DNA of 64,000 nucleotides from Aldehydirespirator sp965221185 (GCA_965221185.1 OZ244866.1:2046001-2110000); one strand, 5' to 3'. Positions 18,483-26,894 are shown, numbered from the stretch's first letter. Numbers and translations: made by a program. Notes: generated by a model not told the origin, from the sequence alone.

Positions 18483-19954
18483 GGGGCGTCCTGTGATTGA
18501 TCGGCGACTACATCCTGCGGGTTCCCGTCGTCATCGTCAACATCGGGGGCCGAGACATCGTCGGGCGATTCGCCCGACACGCCGACATCTTCGGGTCCGG
18601 GCAGCCTCAACAGCTCCGGATCGATGACTTCCCCGTCGGGATCAACGAGCTCGACGCGCTCGGTGATCCACTCCAGGGCTGCCCGCTTGGCAATCTCGGA
18701 CCGCATGCCCGACAGCTGACCCGAAGATGCCAGTGCCTCGCGCAGCCGGGTCGCTTCGGCAGCCGCGTCCACCTCGGCGCCTTCGCCGGCGGAACCGCTG
18801 CGGGACGCCGCCAGCACGACGTGGTGCAGCTCGGCGTCGACTGCGTCCTCGTCCGCTTCGAGCCCCTCGGCTGCAGCCACCGCCCGCAGGGCGAGATCCA
18901 GCTTCACGCTGCGGTCTGCGCTGAGCCGCAAGCCGCCTTCGAACTCTTCGCGGGACTGGCCGATGGTGCCCAGGTAGTCGTCCAACTCATATCCCCGCTG
19001 GGCCAGGTCCCTGGTGATGCTGGCGACCCGGGTCTCGATCTCAGACGCCACCATGGCCTCGGGCATTTCGTCAGCGACAAGGCCGGCGATGGCGTCCGCG
19101 ATGGCTTCCAGCCGCGCCGACGCGGCGTACATCGTCTTGGCCCTGGATTGCCCGGCCTCCAGCGTCGCCCGGAACTCCTCGACGGTGTCGTATTCGGTGT
19201 TGGACGACACGAACTCGTCGTCGAGAGCGGGCAGGACGGTCTCCTGCACCTCCTTGACGAACACCCGGAAGCTGAGCTGCTGCTCCTCGTCGGGATCAGG
19301 ATGGGAGGCCGGGAACTCCAGGATGTCTCCGGGCACCGCGCCGCGCAGGTTCTCATCGATCTCGGGGACCACGGCGCCGGTTCCAAGCAGGTAGTCGTAG
19401 TCGGAGGTTGTGAGGCCGTCGATGGTCTCGCCTCCCAGCGTGCCGGTGATGTCGACGGTGAGATGGTCTCCGTCCATGGCGGCCCGGCTCACCGGGGACA
19501 GCTCCGCGAACTGCTGGCGGAATCTGTCGATCTCACCGGTGATCTCGGCCTGATCAACGGCCGGGCTGGGAATCTGCACGCTGAGCTGGTCGTAGCCCGA
19601 CACCACTACGGCCGGGCGCACATCGACGACGGCGTCGAAGCACACGGGCCCAGACTCCGAACCCCCGGTTATCTCGATGCTGGGAGCGTCGATGACGTCG
19701 ATGTCGTGCTGGACGACGGCTTGGGCGTAGAAGTCGGGCAGCGAGGACCTCAGTGCCTCCACCCGCCCGGCCTGGTGCCCGAGCTGCGCCTCGAGCAGGC
19801 GGCGCGGGGCCCGTCCGGGACGAAAGCCGGGAATCCTCACCTCGCGGGCGATGCGCTTGAAGGCCGCCTCGACCTCGGTCTCGAACTCCGTCTCGTCCAG
19901 CTCGACGGTCAGCTTGACCCGGTTGTCTGTGAGCGTCTCGACGCTGCTGTGCAC
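18479..19954 (-). CDS. tig: Trigger factor (ribosome-bound chaperone, PPIase)
   Basis: A 491-residue chaperone. The ribosome-binding N-domain carries the signature as VRIPGFRPGRAPRRLLE at about residues 35-50, followed by an FKBP-type PPIase domain (~150-245, AAMDGDHLTVDITGTLGGE) and a C-terminal arm. The last ~45 residues are a very acidic tail (DDVSAPDVDDDDGN). GTG 19954 (VHSSVETLTDNRVKL) matches the family N-terminus and lies seven bases after TACACT; ATG 19987 would add 11 residues without homology. It heads the tig-clpP-clpX-folC run. Confidence 0.95.
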   Translation of the reverse strand: MHSSVETLTDNRVKLTVELDETEFETEVEAAFKRIAREVRIPGFRPGRAPRRLLEAQLGHQAGRVEALRSSLPDFYAQAVVQHDIDVIDAPSIEITGGSESGPVCFDAVVDVRPAVVVSGYDQLSVQIPSPAVDQAEITGEIDRFRQQFAELSPVSRAAMDGDHLTVDITGTLGGETIDGLTTSDYDYLLGTGAVVPEIDENLRGAVPGDILEFPASHPDPDEEQQLSFRVFVKEVQETVLPALDDEFVSSNTEYDTVEEFRATLEAGQSRAKTMYAASARLEAIADAIAGLVADEMPEAMVASEIETRVASITRDLAQRGYELDDYLGTIGQSREEFEGGLRLSADRSVKLDLALRAVAAAEGLEADEDAVDAELHHVVLAASRSGSAGEGAEVDAAAEATRLREALASSGQLSGMRSEIAKRAALEWITERVELVDPDGEVIDPELLRLPGPEDVGVSGESPDDVSAPDVDDDDGNPQDVVADQSQDAP

Positions 19955-19961
19955 GGCAGCG

Positions 19962-19967
19962 AGTGTA
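19962..19967 (-). promoter_or_regulatory. -10-like TACACT before tig
   Basis: TACACT ends seven bases before the GTG start of tig. It helps decide the start at 19954 rather than ATG 19987. Confidence 0.4.
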
Positions 19968-20063
19968 CCGGTGCCCGTCATCGGCACTACCGGACGTTCC
20001 GCCGCCGGCTGGTCCCGGTCGCCGGGCCACGGCGGCGTTGTCGCCCGCTACCGTGATGGGCGC

Positions 20064-20135
20064 GCGGGCGTAGTTCAACGGTTAGAACCTCAGCCTTCCA
20101 AGCTGATGATGCCGGTTCGATTCCGGTCGCCCGCT
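20064..20135 (+). tRNA. tRNA-Gly (anticodon TCC)
   Basis: A 72-nt cloverleaf. Acceptor GCGGGCG pairs with CGCCCGC; the D stem is GTTC/GAAC; anticodon stem TCAGC/GCTGA encloses loop CTTCCAA with anticodon TCC at 20097-20099; the T arm is CCGG-TTCGATT-CCGG. The discriminator is T and CCA is not encoded. It reads GGA/GGG glycine codons. Confidence 0.96.
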
Positions 20136-20166
20136 CAAGCACCGGCTACCAAGGAACGGGTGCCCC

Positions 20167-20316
20167 ATGACCGAGTCCCTCCTCGAACGCTCGGCCCGCT
20201 ACATCGACGGAGGCATCTACGAGGGCCCCCGCACCAACAATCCCATGGACGGCTCGTTCCTTGACGCATCCCGCTCCTCCGAGGTCGTGTCCCAACCCGT
20301 ACAGGCGTCAGACTGA
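20167..20316 (+). CDS. Small ORF, possible truncated N-terminus of a hydrolase
   Basis: A 49-codon frame starting MTESLLERSARYIDGG, with AAGGA 11 bases upstream of its ATG. The pattern ERSARYIDGGIYEGPRTNNP recalls the N-terminal segment of some actinobacterial MBL-fold hydrolases, which would continue for several hundred residues; here it stops just before the methyltransferase. It may be a remnant, a small protein or a chance frame. It lies 31 bp after tRNA-Gly and 5 bp before the methyltransferase start. Confidence 0.35.
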   Translation: MTESLLERSARYIDGGIYEGPRTNNPMDGSFLDASRSSEVVSQPVQASD

Positions 20317-20321
20317 CAACC

Positions 20322-21392
20322 ATGCGCACCGAACTTGATCCCGATCTTCTGCCTCTGACCATCCTGGAGCTGTTCCGGATCAAGCAGGGCGAGATGGTCG
20401 CAGCCCTGATGCACCTGGGTACCCGCCTGGGCCTGTGGGAGGCCCTTCGGGAGTCCGAGCCGTGCACCAGCGCCGAACTGGCCGAAGCGACCGGCCTCCG
20501 GGAGCGGTGGGTGCGCGAGTGGCTGCACGGCATGGCCGCCACAGAGCTCGTGCAGCACGACGACGGCCGGTTCGCGTTGACGCCCGAAGCGAGGGTGGCG
20601 CTGACCGACAGCGACCATTGGTCCTATATGCCCGGAGTGTTCGGCCCCCCCATGACGCATCGGGAAATCGAGCGCACCGCGGAGGCGTTCCGGACCGGCG
20701 TGGGAATGACCTGGGCCGAGCACGGCGACCACGCCTGCCACATGCAGTGCGCCATGTCGGCGGCGCGCCAGGAGAGCTTCCTGGTGCCGGTCGTTCTGGC
20801 CGCCTTTGACGGTGTCACCGACCGCTTGCGCTCCCGGGGCGGCCGCATCGTCGATGTGGGCTGCGGAGCCGGAGTCGCGGCCAGGCTGCTGGCGTCGAGC
20901 TTCCCCGAGGCGGCCGTGGTGGGCATCGACCCTTCTGAGCGGGCCATCGCGACGGCGCGGGCCGACGCCCGCGCGGCGGGGATAGAGAACCTCACCTATG
21001 AGCGGGGCACCTTCGATGACCTAGACCGGTTCGGCCCCGTAGACCTGCTGTTGACCCTCGACGTGCTGCACGATCTACCGCGTCCGCGGGATGCGATAGC
21101 CGCCGCCATTCGCAACCTGGCCGGCGACGGCTGGTGGCTTGTGGCCGACATCAAGGGACGCGGGGACTTGGAGTCCAACCGGAAGATCCCCGTGCTTCCC
21201 TACATGTACGCGATGTCCGTCTTCTACTGCATGTCCTCGTCGCTGTCAGAGCCCGAAGGCGCTGGCCTCGGGACTCTGGGCATGTACCCGGACCGGCTGG
21301 AGGAGATGGCGAAAAGCGCGGGCTTCACCCGCTTCACCCGCCACGAGGCCGAACTGGATCCGACGAACTGGTACTACGAGATCCGACCCTGA
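20322..21392 (+). CDS. Class I SAM-dependent methyltransferase with N-terminal winged helix
   Basis: A 356-residue protein. Residues ~10-95 form a winged-helix dimerisation domain (LGLWEALRESEPCTSAELAE, GLRERWVREWLHGM) as in O-methyltransferases and mycobacterial Rv2258c-like proteins. SAM motif I is IVDVGCGAGVAARLLA near residue 180, followed by GIDPSERAI. The end of the Rossmann fold is TLDVLHDLPRPRDAI and the protein finishes WYYEIRP. The substrate cannot be told from sequence. It converges on the HTH gene, leaving a 19-bp gap. Confidence 0.85.
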   Translation: MRTELDPDLLPLTILELFRIKQGEMVAALMHLGTRLGLWEALRESEPCTSAELAEATGLRERWVREWLHGMAATELVQHDDGRFALTPEARVALTDSDHWSYMPGVFGPPMTHREIERTAEAFRTGVGMTWAEHGDHACHMQCAMSAARQESFLVPVVLAAFDGVTDRLRSRGGRIVDVGCGAGVAARLLASSFPEAAVVGIDPSERAIATARADARAAGIENLTYERGTFDDLDRFGPVDLLLTLDVLHDLPRPRDAIAAAIRNLAGDGWWLVADIKGRGDLESNRKIPVLPYMYAMSVFYCMSSSLSEPEGAGLGTLGMYPDRLEEMAKSAGFTRFTRHEAELDPTNWYYEIRP

Positions 21393-21411
21393 CCCCGGGC
21401 CGGCCCGCGGC

Positions 21412-21702
21412 CTAGCTGCCGTCGGAGTCGTTGCCGCCCGAACCGGACTCCGCGTTCGCCACACGAGGCGCTACTTCGGGGTACAGGTGAGAGATGGTGC
21501 CCGGCTCGATCCGGCAGGCCTCGATGTAGGCGTCGACATCCTCCCCCTTGACCCGAATCACCCGGCCCATCCGGTAGGCCGCGATGTAGCCCTCATCGAT
21601 GAAGCGGTAGAGCGTCCGCGTGGTGATGCCGAGGCGCTTGGCTGCCGCGGTCGTGCCCAGCCACTCGATTTGAGCCTGCTCCGAGTGTGTATCGTCAACC
21701 AT
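21412..21702 (-). CDS. Excisionase-type helix-turn-helix DNA-binding protein (BldC-like)
   Basis: A 96-residue protein with a MerR/excisionase-type winged HTH at residues 14-60 (LGTTAAAKRLGITTRTLYRF, then YRMGRVIRVKGEDVDAYIE), and a disordered Gly/Ser/Asp tail. Such proteins are small regulators, BldC-like in actinobacteria, or excisionases; no integrase is nearby, so a regulator is more likely. AAGG lies upstream of ATG 21702 and a promoter candidate lies at 21730-21756. Its divergent neighbour is the ispH transcription unit. Confidence 0.82.
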   Translation of the reverse strand: MVDDTHSEQAQIEWLGTTAAAKRLGITTRTLYRFIDEGYIAAYRMGRVIRVKGEDVDAYIEACRIEPGTISHLYPEVAPRVANAESGSGGNDSDGS

Positions 21703-21729
21703 GGCTGTAGTTGCCTTTCGAGTATTTTG

Positions 21730-21756
21730 ATAATAGTCGGTGTCCTAGAAGCTCAA
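21730..21756 (-). promoter_or_regulatory. Candidate promoter for the HTH gene in an AT-rich divergent region
   Basis: On the minus strand TTGAGC (21751-21756) is followed after 15 bases by TATTAT (21730-21735). This is one of the most AT-rich patches in the window and lies between the divergent HTH and ispH units, so a plus-strand promoter may overlap it. The region 21703-21910 otherwise holds the 33-codon ORF and a repeat fragment. Confidence 0.45.
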
Positions 21757-21797
21757 CGTATGAACAGCGCGCTCTACGACGGGACTAAGGAGACTCT

Positions 21798-21899
21798 ATG
21801 GCAATTACCGAGGCGGGTGGTGGATACACGCCCACCATGGCCGCTGAGAGGCCGAGCGGATGGGCAGCAGTTCATGCCGCGGGGCCTCTTTGCCGCTAG
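21798..21899 (+). CDS. 33-codon upstream ORF before ispH
   Basis: A frame starting MAITEAGGGYTPTM, with a perfect AAGGAG Shine-Dalgarno five bases before its ATG, the best ribosome site in this region. It stops 11 bases before the ispH ATG, which itself has no clear ribosome site, so translational coupling is plausible. Its 3' half (AERPSGWAAVHAAG) lies in a fragment of the dispersed repeat. It may be a leader peptide or small protein; no homology is recognised. Confidence 0.45.
   Translation: MAITEAGGGYTPTMAAERPSGWAAVHAAGPLCR
21844..21876 (+). repeat. Dispersed repeat fragment H (one end only)
   Basis: TGAGAGGCCGAGCGGATGGG followed by CAGCAGTTCATG matches one end of the repeat family (GGATAGGCGGTAGTTCATG in copy C orientation) with a few mismatches. 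The core is missing. It lies inside the 33-codon ORF upstream of ispH. Confidence 0.6.
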
Positions 21900-21910
21900 C
21901 CTCGGTGACG

Positions 21911-22948
21911 ATGGTTGAGCGGGTCCTGCTGGCTGCACCCCGGGGATTCTGCGCTGGGGTGGACATGGCCATCAAGGCGCTGGCCTGGATGATCCAGGCC
22001 TTCGAGCCGCCCGTCTACTGCTATCACGAGATAATCCACAATCGGCAGGTGGTGAAGCGCTTCGAGGACGCGGGAGTGGTGTTCGTCGACGATGTCGCCG
22101 AGGTGCCCGCGGGACGGCCCATCATGCTCTCCGCGCACGGTTCGGCCCCCGAGGTGGTCCAGGCGGCCCGCGATCGGGGCGGCTACGTCGTGGACGCGGT
22201 CTGCCCGCTGGTCACGAAGGTCCACCACGAGGTCAAGACCCGATCTGCAAGGGGCTACCAGATCGTGTACGTGGGCCACGAGGGCCACGAGGAGGCCGTG
22301 GGGACCATGGCCGTCGCCCCCGAAGCCATCCACCGGGTGGAGAACGCCAGGATGGTCGCCGCTCTGCCCGAGTTCAAGACCCCGGTCGCCATCCTGGCCC
22401 AGACCACGCTCTCGCACCGCGAGTGGGAAGGCGTGCTGGAATACACCAAGCGCCGCTTCCCGGACCTGTGGCAGCCCAGCATCAGCGACCTGTGCTTCGC
22501 CACCACCAATCGCCAGACCGCGATGATGGAGATCGCGCCCGAGTGCGAAGCCGTGCTCGTGATCGGCTCGGCCAACTCGTCCAACACGCAGTCCCTGGTG
22601 GACCTCGCCGCGGAGGCGGGCTGCCGCCGGGTGCTGAGGATCAACGACGCCCACGACGTTCCCGGCGACCTCTCGGGCACCATCGGCGTCACTGCGGGCG
22701 CGTCCGCCCCCGAGCACCTCGTATGGGAAGTGATCGACCGGCTCGCGCCGATCCACGGCACAACGGAGGTCACGGTCATCGACGAGGACGAGTACTTCCC
22801 TCCCCCTCGGAACCTCCGCGACCTGCTCGCCGCCGTGGAGGCGGCCGCCACCGTGACCCTCGGCTCCGGCCCCGGCGGCCGGGAGCCCCTGAACGACCGC
22901 TCCCTCGACGCCAGCGACCTGCTCGACCGGCTCAGCCCCCGGGCCTGA
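21911..22948 (+). CDS. ispH: 4-hydroxy-3-methylbut-2-enyl diphosphate reductase
   Basis: A 345-residue [4Fe-4S] enzyme making IPP and DMAPP, the last step of the MEP pathway. The cluster cysteines lie in APRGFCAGVDMAI (~residue 13), VVDAVCPLVTKVH (~103) and SDLCFATTNRQ (~200). Catalytic-region motifs VGHEGHEEAVGT and GSANSSNTQSLVDLA are present. ATG 21911 (MVERVLLAAPRGF) matches the family; the frame extends 17 codons upstream without homology. dxs of the same pathway lies at 61.1 kb. Confidence 0.97.
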   Translation: MVERVLLAAPRGFCAGVDMAIKALAWMIQAFEPPVYCYHEIIHNRQVVKRFEDAGVVFVDDVAEVPAGRPIMLSAHGSAPEVVQAARDRGGYVVDAVCPLVTKVHHEVKTRSARGYQIVYVGHEGHEEAVGTMAVAPEAIHRVENARMVAALPEFKTPVAILAQTTLSHREWEGVLEYTKRRFPDLWQPSISDLCFATTNRQTAMMEIAPECEAVLVIGSANSSNTQSLVDLAAEAGCRRVLRINDAHDVPGDLSGTIGVTAGASAPEHLVWEVIDRLAPIHGTTEVTVIDEDEYFPPPRNLRDLLAAVEAAATVTLGSGPGGREPLNDRSLDASDLLDRLSPRA

Positions 22949-22966
22949 GCGGCCCGATCCGGCTTC

Positions 22967-23704
22967 TCAGGCCTGGGCCGGCTCCTCGCCGGCCAGCACC
23001 CGAGCCTCCACATAGAGGTCGCCCAACTCCCGATAGAGGCGGTCCGTGAGTTCTCGCACGGCCCGGCGTGGAACCCGCCCCTGGATCTTGGCGGGAGGCG
23101 GGATCGGGTCACCGACGACGGCCACCACCCGGCGCGGGCGGGGCACGATCGAGCCCACCGGTAGGGCCCTGACCGTACCTCCGAGCCCGACGGGGACGAT
23201 CGGGACCCCGGCGCGCGCCGCCACGAACGCCGGGCCATCGAGCATGTCCTCGCGCCTGACCCGCTCGCCGGAGCGACGGGTCCCCTCGGGGAACATCACC
23301 AGCGGCTCGCCCAGGGCGAGCACGTCGGTGGCGGCTCGTAGCGCGGTGCGGTCGGCGGTGCCCCGCTGCACCGGGAAGCCGCCCATAAGCGACAGGAAGG
23401 TGCCGAGAAGCCGGATCTCCCAAAGGCTCTCCTTCCCCATGAACCGCAGGCGCCGGCTCGTGACCATCCCGGCTATCGGGGTGTCGATGAACGACCGGTG
23501 AACAGGTGAGAGGATGAACGGGCCGGCAGGGAAGTTCTCGCCTCCCTCCACCCGCAGCCTGAACAGCGCCTTGATCAGGACGAAAATCGCGCACCACAGC
23601 GTCCGGTAGGCGACTCGCCCACCGAAGGGCTGACCGCTGCGACGGAAGGCATCGGCGCCCGATGCTGCGGAATCCCCGGTCCGTCCGTAGACGCTGCGGC
23701 TCAA
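22967..23704 (-). CDS. plsC: 1-acylglycerol-3-phosphate O-acyltransferase (PlsC family)
   Basis: A 245-residue membrane-associated acyltransferase for phospholipid synthesis. Block I HRSFID gives the HxxxxD catalytic pair near residue 75, block II is GKESLWE, and block III is MFPEGTRRSG. A hydrophobic segment near residue 35 (LWCAIFVLIKALF) is the likely membrane anchor. It starts with TTG in a 4-bp overlap with the cmk stop. Coupling of plsC to cmk is common in actinobacteria. Confidence 0.88.
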   Translation of the reverse strand: MSRSVYGRTGDSAASGADAFRRSGQPFGGRVAYRTLWCAIFVLIKALFRLRVEGGENFPAGPFILSPVHRSFIDTPIAGMVTSRRLRFMGKESLWEIRLLGTFLSLMGGFPVQRGTADRTALRAATDVLALGEPLVMFPEGTRRSGERVRREDMLDGPAFVAARAGVPIVPVGLGGTVRALPVGSIVPRPRRVVAVVGDPIPPPAKIQGRVPRRAVRELTDRLYRELGDLYVEARVLAGEEPAQA

Positions 23705-24366
23705 ACCAGCCTCATTATCTGCTCGACCGTCTCGTCGAAGGTCAACTCGGTGGTGTCGATCACGACGGCGCCGGGGGCCACCGACAGCGGGTCGGCTCGA
23801 CGAGTGGAATCGATCCGGTCCCGTCTGGCCAGGTCGTCGGCCACCGACTCGACGGCCTCGTCATACGTGCGGCCGGCGGCGGCCTCCTTCTGGGACAGAC
23901 CGCTCTGGTTGACCCTGCGCCGGACCCTCACGGCAGGATCCGCGACCAGGTGGACCTTGACCTCGGCGTCAGGGAACACCACAGTGCCGATGTCGCGTCC
24001 CTCCAGAACTCCCCCACCCCGCCGTCGAACCCACTCGCGCTGGCGGGCCACCAACTCGGTCCGCACCGCTGGATTGGCCGCCACCACGCTCACAGCCCGG
24101 TTGACCGACCTAGTCCTGATCTCGACAGTGGCATCAACGCCGTCAACCCACACCCGCCCCGTGGCGACACGGACGTCGATCGTGCGGGCCACGGCAGCCG
24201 CAAAATCCTCGTCGGAGGGGTCGCCGCCGGCCCGCAGCACCGCGAAAGCGACGGCGCGGTACATGGAGCCGGTATCCAAGTACTCGAGGCCGAGCCGATT
24301 GGCCACCGCCTGCGCCACGGTCGACTTGCCCGAGCCGGCCGGGCCGTCAATGGCTATGACCCGCAT
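23701..24366 (-). CDS. cmk: Cytidylate kinase
   Basis: A 221-residue (d)CMP kinase. The P-loop is AIDGPAGSGKSTVAQAVA at residues 5-22, followed by YLDTGSMYRAVA, the NMP-binding site. VLEGRDIGTVVFPDAEVKVHL and a lid region (RRRVNQSGLSQKEAAA) match the family. It lies between aroA and plsC; a repeat copy separates it from aroA. Confidence 0.95.
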   Translation of the reverse strand: MRVIAIDGPAGSGKSTVAQAVANRLGLEYLDTGSMYRAVAFAVLRAGGDPSDEDFAAAVARTIDVRVATGRVWVDGVDATVEIRTRSVNRAVSVVAANPAVRTELVARQREWVRRRGGGVLEGRDIGTVVFPDAEVKVHLVADPAVRVRRRVNQSGLSQKEAAAGRTYDEAVESVADDLARRDRIDSTRRADPLSVAPGAVVIDTTELTFDETVEQIMRLV

Positions 24367-24402
24367 CCGAGGATCCCTTGAGCAGGCCTGAGAGCGTGCG
24401 CT

Positions 24403-24539
24403 GGTAGGTGGCGAGCGCTCGCGGCGAGACGTCGTGTTTCCCGCTCTTGTTCGCTGCGCTCACGGGCCGCCCGGGCCACGGCCTCGCTCAGCACCCTGCG
24501 AATTCCTCGTGAACTCATCGCCTACCCGCTCGGCCTCTT
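24403..24539 (-). repeat. Dispersed repeat copy B between aroA and cmk
   Basis: A full-length copy (~137 bp). Its ends are GGTAGG (24403-24408) and CCTACC (24521-24526), perfectly complementary; other copies have GATAGG and CCTATC, so the substitution is compensatory. The conserved core lies at 24441-24470. The element encodes the last seven residues and stop of aroA (RGRAGRR). Confidence 0.85.
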
Positions 24540-25816
24540 AGAGCGTCCAACGTCTCGTAGAAGCCGGGGAACGTCTTGGCCACACATCCGGGGTTCTCGA
24601 TCTGCATTCCCGCCACCTCTAGGCCGAGCACCGAGAACGCCATGGCTATGCGATGGTCGTCGTAGGTGTGAACTCGGGCGCCGGTGGGGGCCGGACCTGG
24701 CTGCACGGTGAAACCGTCGGCCAGTTCCCGGGCCTCTACGCCACACCGGCGCAACTCCGCGACGACAGCCGCGATGCGGTCGCTCTCCTTGCCGCGCACG
24801 AATCCAATGCCCCGCACTGTGGTGGGCGTGCCCGCAAACGATGCCACCACTGCCAGCGTGGGGGCGGTGTCGGACATGTCCGCGAGATCGACGTCAACCC
24901 CCTTGAGGGGCCCGCCCGTGACTTGGGTGTATCCCTCGCCCGACTCGACTGTGGCGCCCATGGTCCCCAGCAGCGGGGCGAAGCGGGCATCGCCCTGAAC
25001 CGAGTCGGCGCCAAGGCCCTCGACGCGGACTGTCCCTGTTGTGATCGCGGCCGCCGCCCAGAAGTAGGAGGCCGATGAGGCGTCCGGCTCCACCGCGAAG
25101 CGTCCGGGCGAGGTGTATCCGCCGTCGGCGACATGCACGGAGTTCGGCCCGACCTCGACGGCCGCGCCGAAGGAGCTCATCACTGCGGCCGTCATCTCCA
25201 CGTAGGAACGGCTCACAACTCGGCCTTCGAGTCGCACCCTCAGCCCGCCCGGCACCAGCGGGCCGGCCAGCATGAGCCCGGACAGGAACTGGCTGGAGCG
25301 GTCGACAGCCACGGTGGCCTCGCCGGAGCGGATCGGCCCGCGGATCCGCATCGGCAGGGCGTCGCGGCCGGGTCGGGAATCCACCAGAACACCGAGGCCT
25401 CGCAGCGCGTCGACCAGGTCGCCGAAGGGTCGAGCCCTCAACTGGGGGTGCCCGTCGATCGTCACCGGCTGCGCCGAGAGGGCCGCCACGGGCGCCAGGA
25501 ACCGGCTGGTGGTCCCCGACATCCGAGCGTCGATCAACGTGCCGGGGAGCGCCGCGACCGCGCCCCCCGTGCCGCGGATCCGCACGTCGGCATCCTCGGG
25601 CCGGCAGCTGACGTCTGCGCCGAGCGACCTGACCCCCTCCATCATGGCCTCGGTGTCGTCGGCGAGGAGCGCTCCCGTCAGCGTGGTCTCCCCCGTAGCC
25701 AGCGCGGCGCACACCAGCGCCCGGTTGGTGATGCTCTTGGAGCCCGGAAGCCTCACCGCCGCGTCGGGAGGCGCCCCGAGCGGCGTGATGGTCAGGACCC
25801 TGGGCCACTGCTGCAT
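24515..25816 (-). CDS. aroA: 3-phosphoshikimate 1-carboxyvinyltransferase (EPSP synthase)
   Basis: A 433-residue shikimate-pathway enzyme condensing shikimate-3-phosphate with PEP. Near the N-terminus LPGSKSITNRALVCAALA is the substrate-binding loop; DARMSGTTSRFLAPVAAL, the catalytic region DMSDTAPTLAVVASFA and RGIGFVRGKESDRIAAV are all conserved. ATG 25816 overlaps the tyrA stop by one base (TGATG); GTG 25819 would add one residue. The last codons come from repeat copy B. Confidence 0.96.
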   Translation of the reverse strand: MQQWPRVLTITPLGAPPDAAVRLPGSKSITNRALVCAALATGETTLTGALLADDTEAMMEGVRSLGADVSCRPEDADVRIRGTGGAVAALPGTLIDARMSGTTSRFLAPVAALSAQPVTIDGHPQLRARPFGDLVDALRGLGVLVDSRPGRDALPMRIRGPIRSGEATVAVDRSSQFLSGLMLAGPLVPGGLRVRLEGRVVSRSYVEMTAAVMSSFGAAVEVGPNSVHVADGGYTSPGRFAVEPDASSASYFWAAAAITTGTVRVEGLGADSVQGDARFAPLLGTMGATVESGEGYTQVTGGPLKGVDVDLADMSDTAPTLAVVASFAGTPTTVRGIGFVRGKESDRIAAVVAELRRCGVEARELADGFTVQPGPAPTGARVHTYDDHRIAMAFSVLGLEVAGMQIENPGCVAKTFPGFYETLDALRGRAGRR

Positions 25817-26880
25817 CACTCGAGCGGGTTGAGCGAGGGGCGGTACCCGGCCTCCGCCAGGCCCTGGGCGAACTGCTCCGCGCTGTCGCTCTGAACCACG
25901 GCCAGCACGACGCCGCGGGGTCCCTCCGCGGAGTGCGCGATCTCCAAGTCGTAGATGTTCACGTCGAGATCGGCCGCGAGCGTGGTGATCCTGGCCAGCT
26001 CACCCTTCTGGTCTCGTATCGCGATCCGAACCTCGGTCAGCCGCGAGGGCTCGGGGGCTCCCACCGACAGGCTCCGCCGGCTGTCTCGGGCAGCCTCGAG
26101 CCGAGCCAGCAGCTCCTTGCGATCGCCCCCGGAGACGATCAGGCGCATCTCGACCAGTTCGTCGAGCAGTTCGTCTAGGACATCGGTGATTGCGGCCCTG
26201 TTCTCGACACAGATCTCGGGCCAGATGGCAGGATGGCCCGCGGCCACCCGGGTCATGTCCCGGAAGCCGCCGGCCGCGAGCCGCAGCAGGGCGCGGTGCT
26301 CGGACGACCGTCCCTCCGCGATGCGCATCAGCACGGCTGCGGTGAGGTGCGGGACGTGCGAGACGACGGCCACCAGCGCGTCATGGCGCTCCGGCGCCAG
26401 CGCGATCACCTGGGCGCCAAGCTGGGACACGATCTCGCGCACGCCGGCCAGGGCCGAGTCGTCGGTGGTCGCGGTGGGCGTGAGCACCCAGACCGCGTCG
26501 CGGAACAGGTCCGGATCGGCTCCGGCCAGGCCGTCCTGCTCGCTGCCTGCCATGGGATGGCCGCCAACGAACCGGGGATCGCTCACGGCCTCGACCACCG
26601 GCGCCTTCACGCTTCCCACGTCGGTCACGACGGCCGCGCCGGCGTCGAGCAGTTGCTGCACGACGGCGGCCAGCGACGCCGGCGGAGTGGCGACCACGGC
26701 CAGGTCGCAGGGTCCGGGCTCGCCGATGAGGTCCACCGCGCCGGCGGCCACGGCGGCCTCGGCCCGCTCGGCGTCGGGCTCGATGCCGGTCACATGCCAA
26801 CCGGCCTTTCGCAAGGCCATCCCCACCGATCCCCCGATGAGGCCCATGCCGGCGATGATGGCGGTGCGCGATGGGCCCAT
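25816..26880 (-). CDS. tyrA: Prephenate dehydrogenase with C-terminal ACT domain
   Basis: A 354-residue NAD(P)-dependent enzyme of tyrosine synthesis. The Rossmann motif is GMGLIGGSVGMALRKAGWHV near residue 10, with FVGGHPMAGSEQDG and HDALVAVVSHVPHLTA in the catalytic region. Residues ~285-354 form an ACT-like domain (VRIAIRDQKGELARITTLAA), which probably binds an aromatic effector. The start lies eight bases after TAGCAT, which itself contains the rluB stop codon. It is coupled to aroA. Confidence 0.93.
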   Translation of the reverse strand: MGPSRTAIIAGMGLIGGSVGMALRKAGWHVTGIEPDAERAEAAVAAGAVDLIGEPGPCDLAVVATPPASLAAVVQQLLDAGAAVVTDVGSVKAPVVEAVSDPRFVGGHPMAGSEQDGLAGADPDLFRDAVWVLTPTATTDDSALAGVREIVSQLGAQVIALAPERHDALVAVVSHVPHLTAAVLMRIAEGRSSEHRALLRLAAGGFRDMTRVAAGHPAIWPEICVENRAAITDVLDELLDELVEMRLIVSGGDRKELLARLEAARDSRRSLSVGAPEPSRLTEVRIAIRDQKGELARITTLAADLDVNIYDLEIAHSAEGPRGVVLAVVQSDSAEQFAQGLAEAGYRPSLNPLE

Positions 26881-26888
26881 GGACGGCG

Positions 26889-26894
26889 ATGCTA
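26889..26894 (-). promoter_or_regulatory. -10-like TAGCAT before tyrA, overlapping the rluB stop
   Basis: TAGCAT ends eight bases before ATG 26880, and its first three bases are the TAG stop of rluB. A leaderless tyrA-aroA transcript could start here within the operon. Confidence 0.4.
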
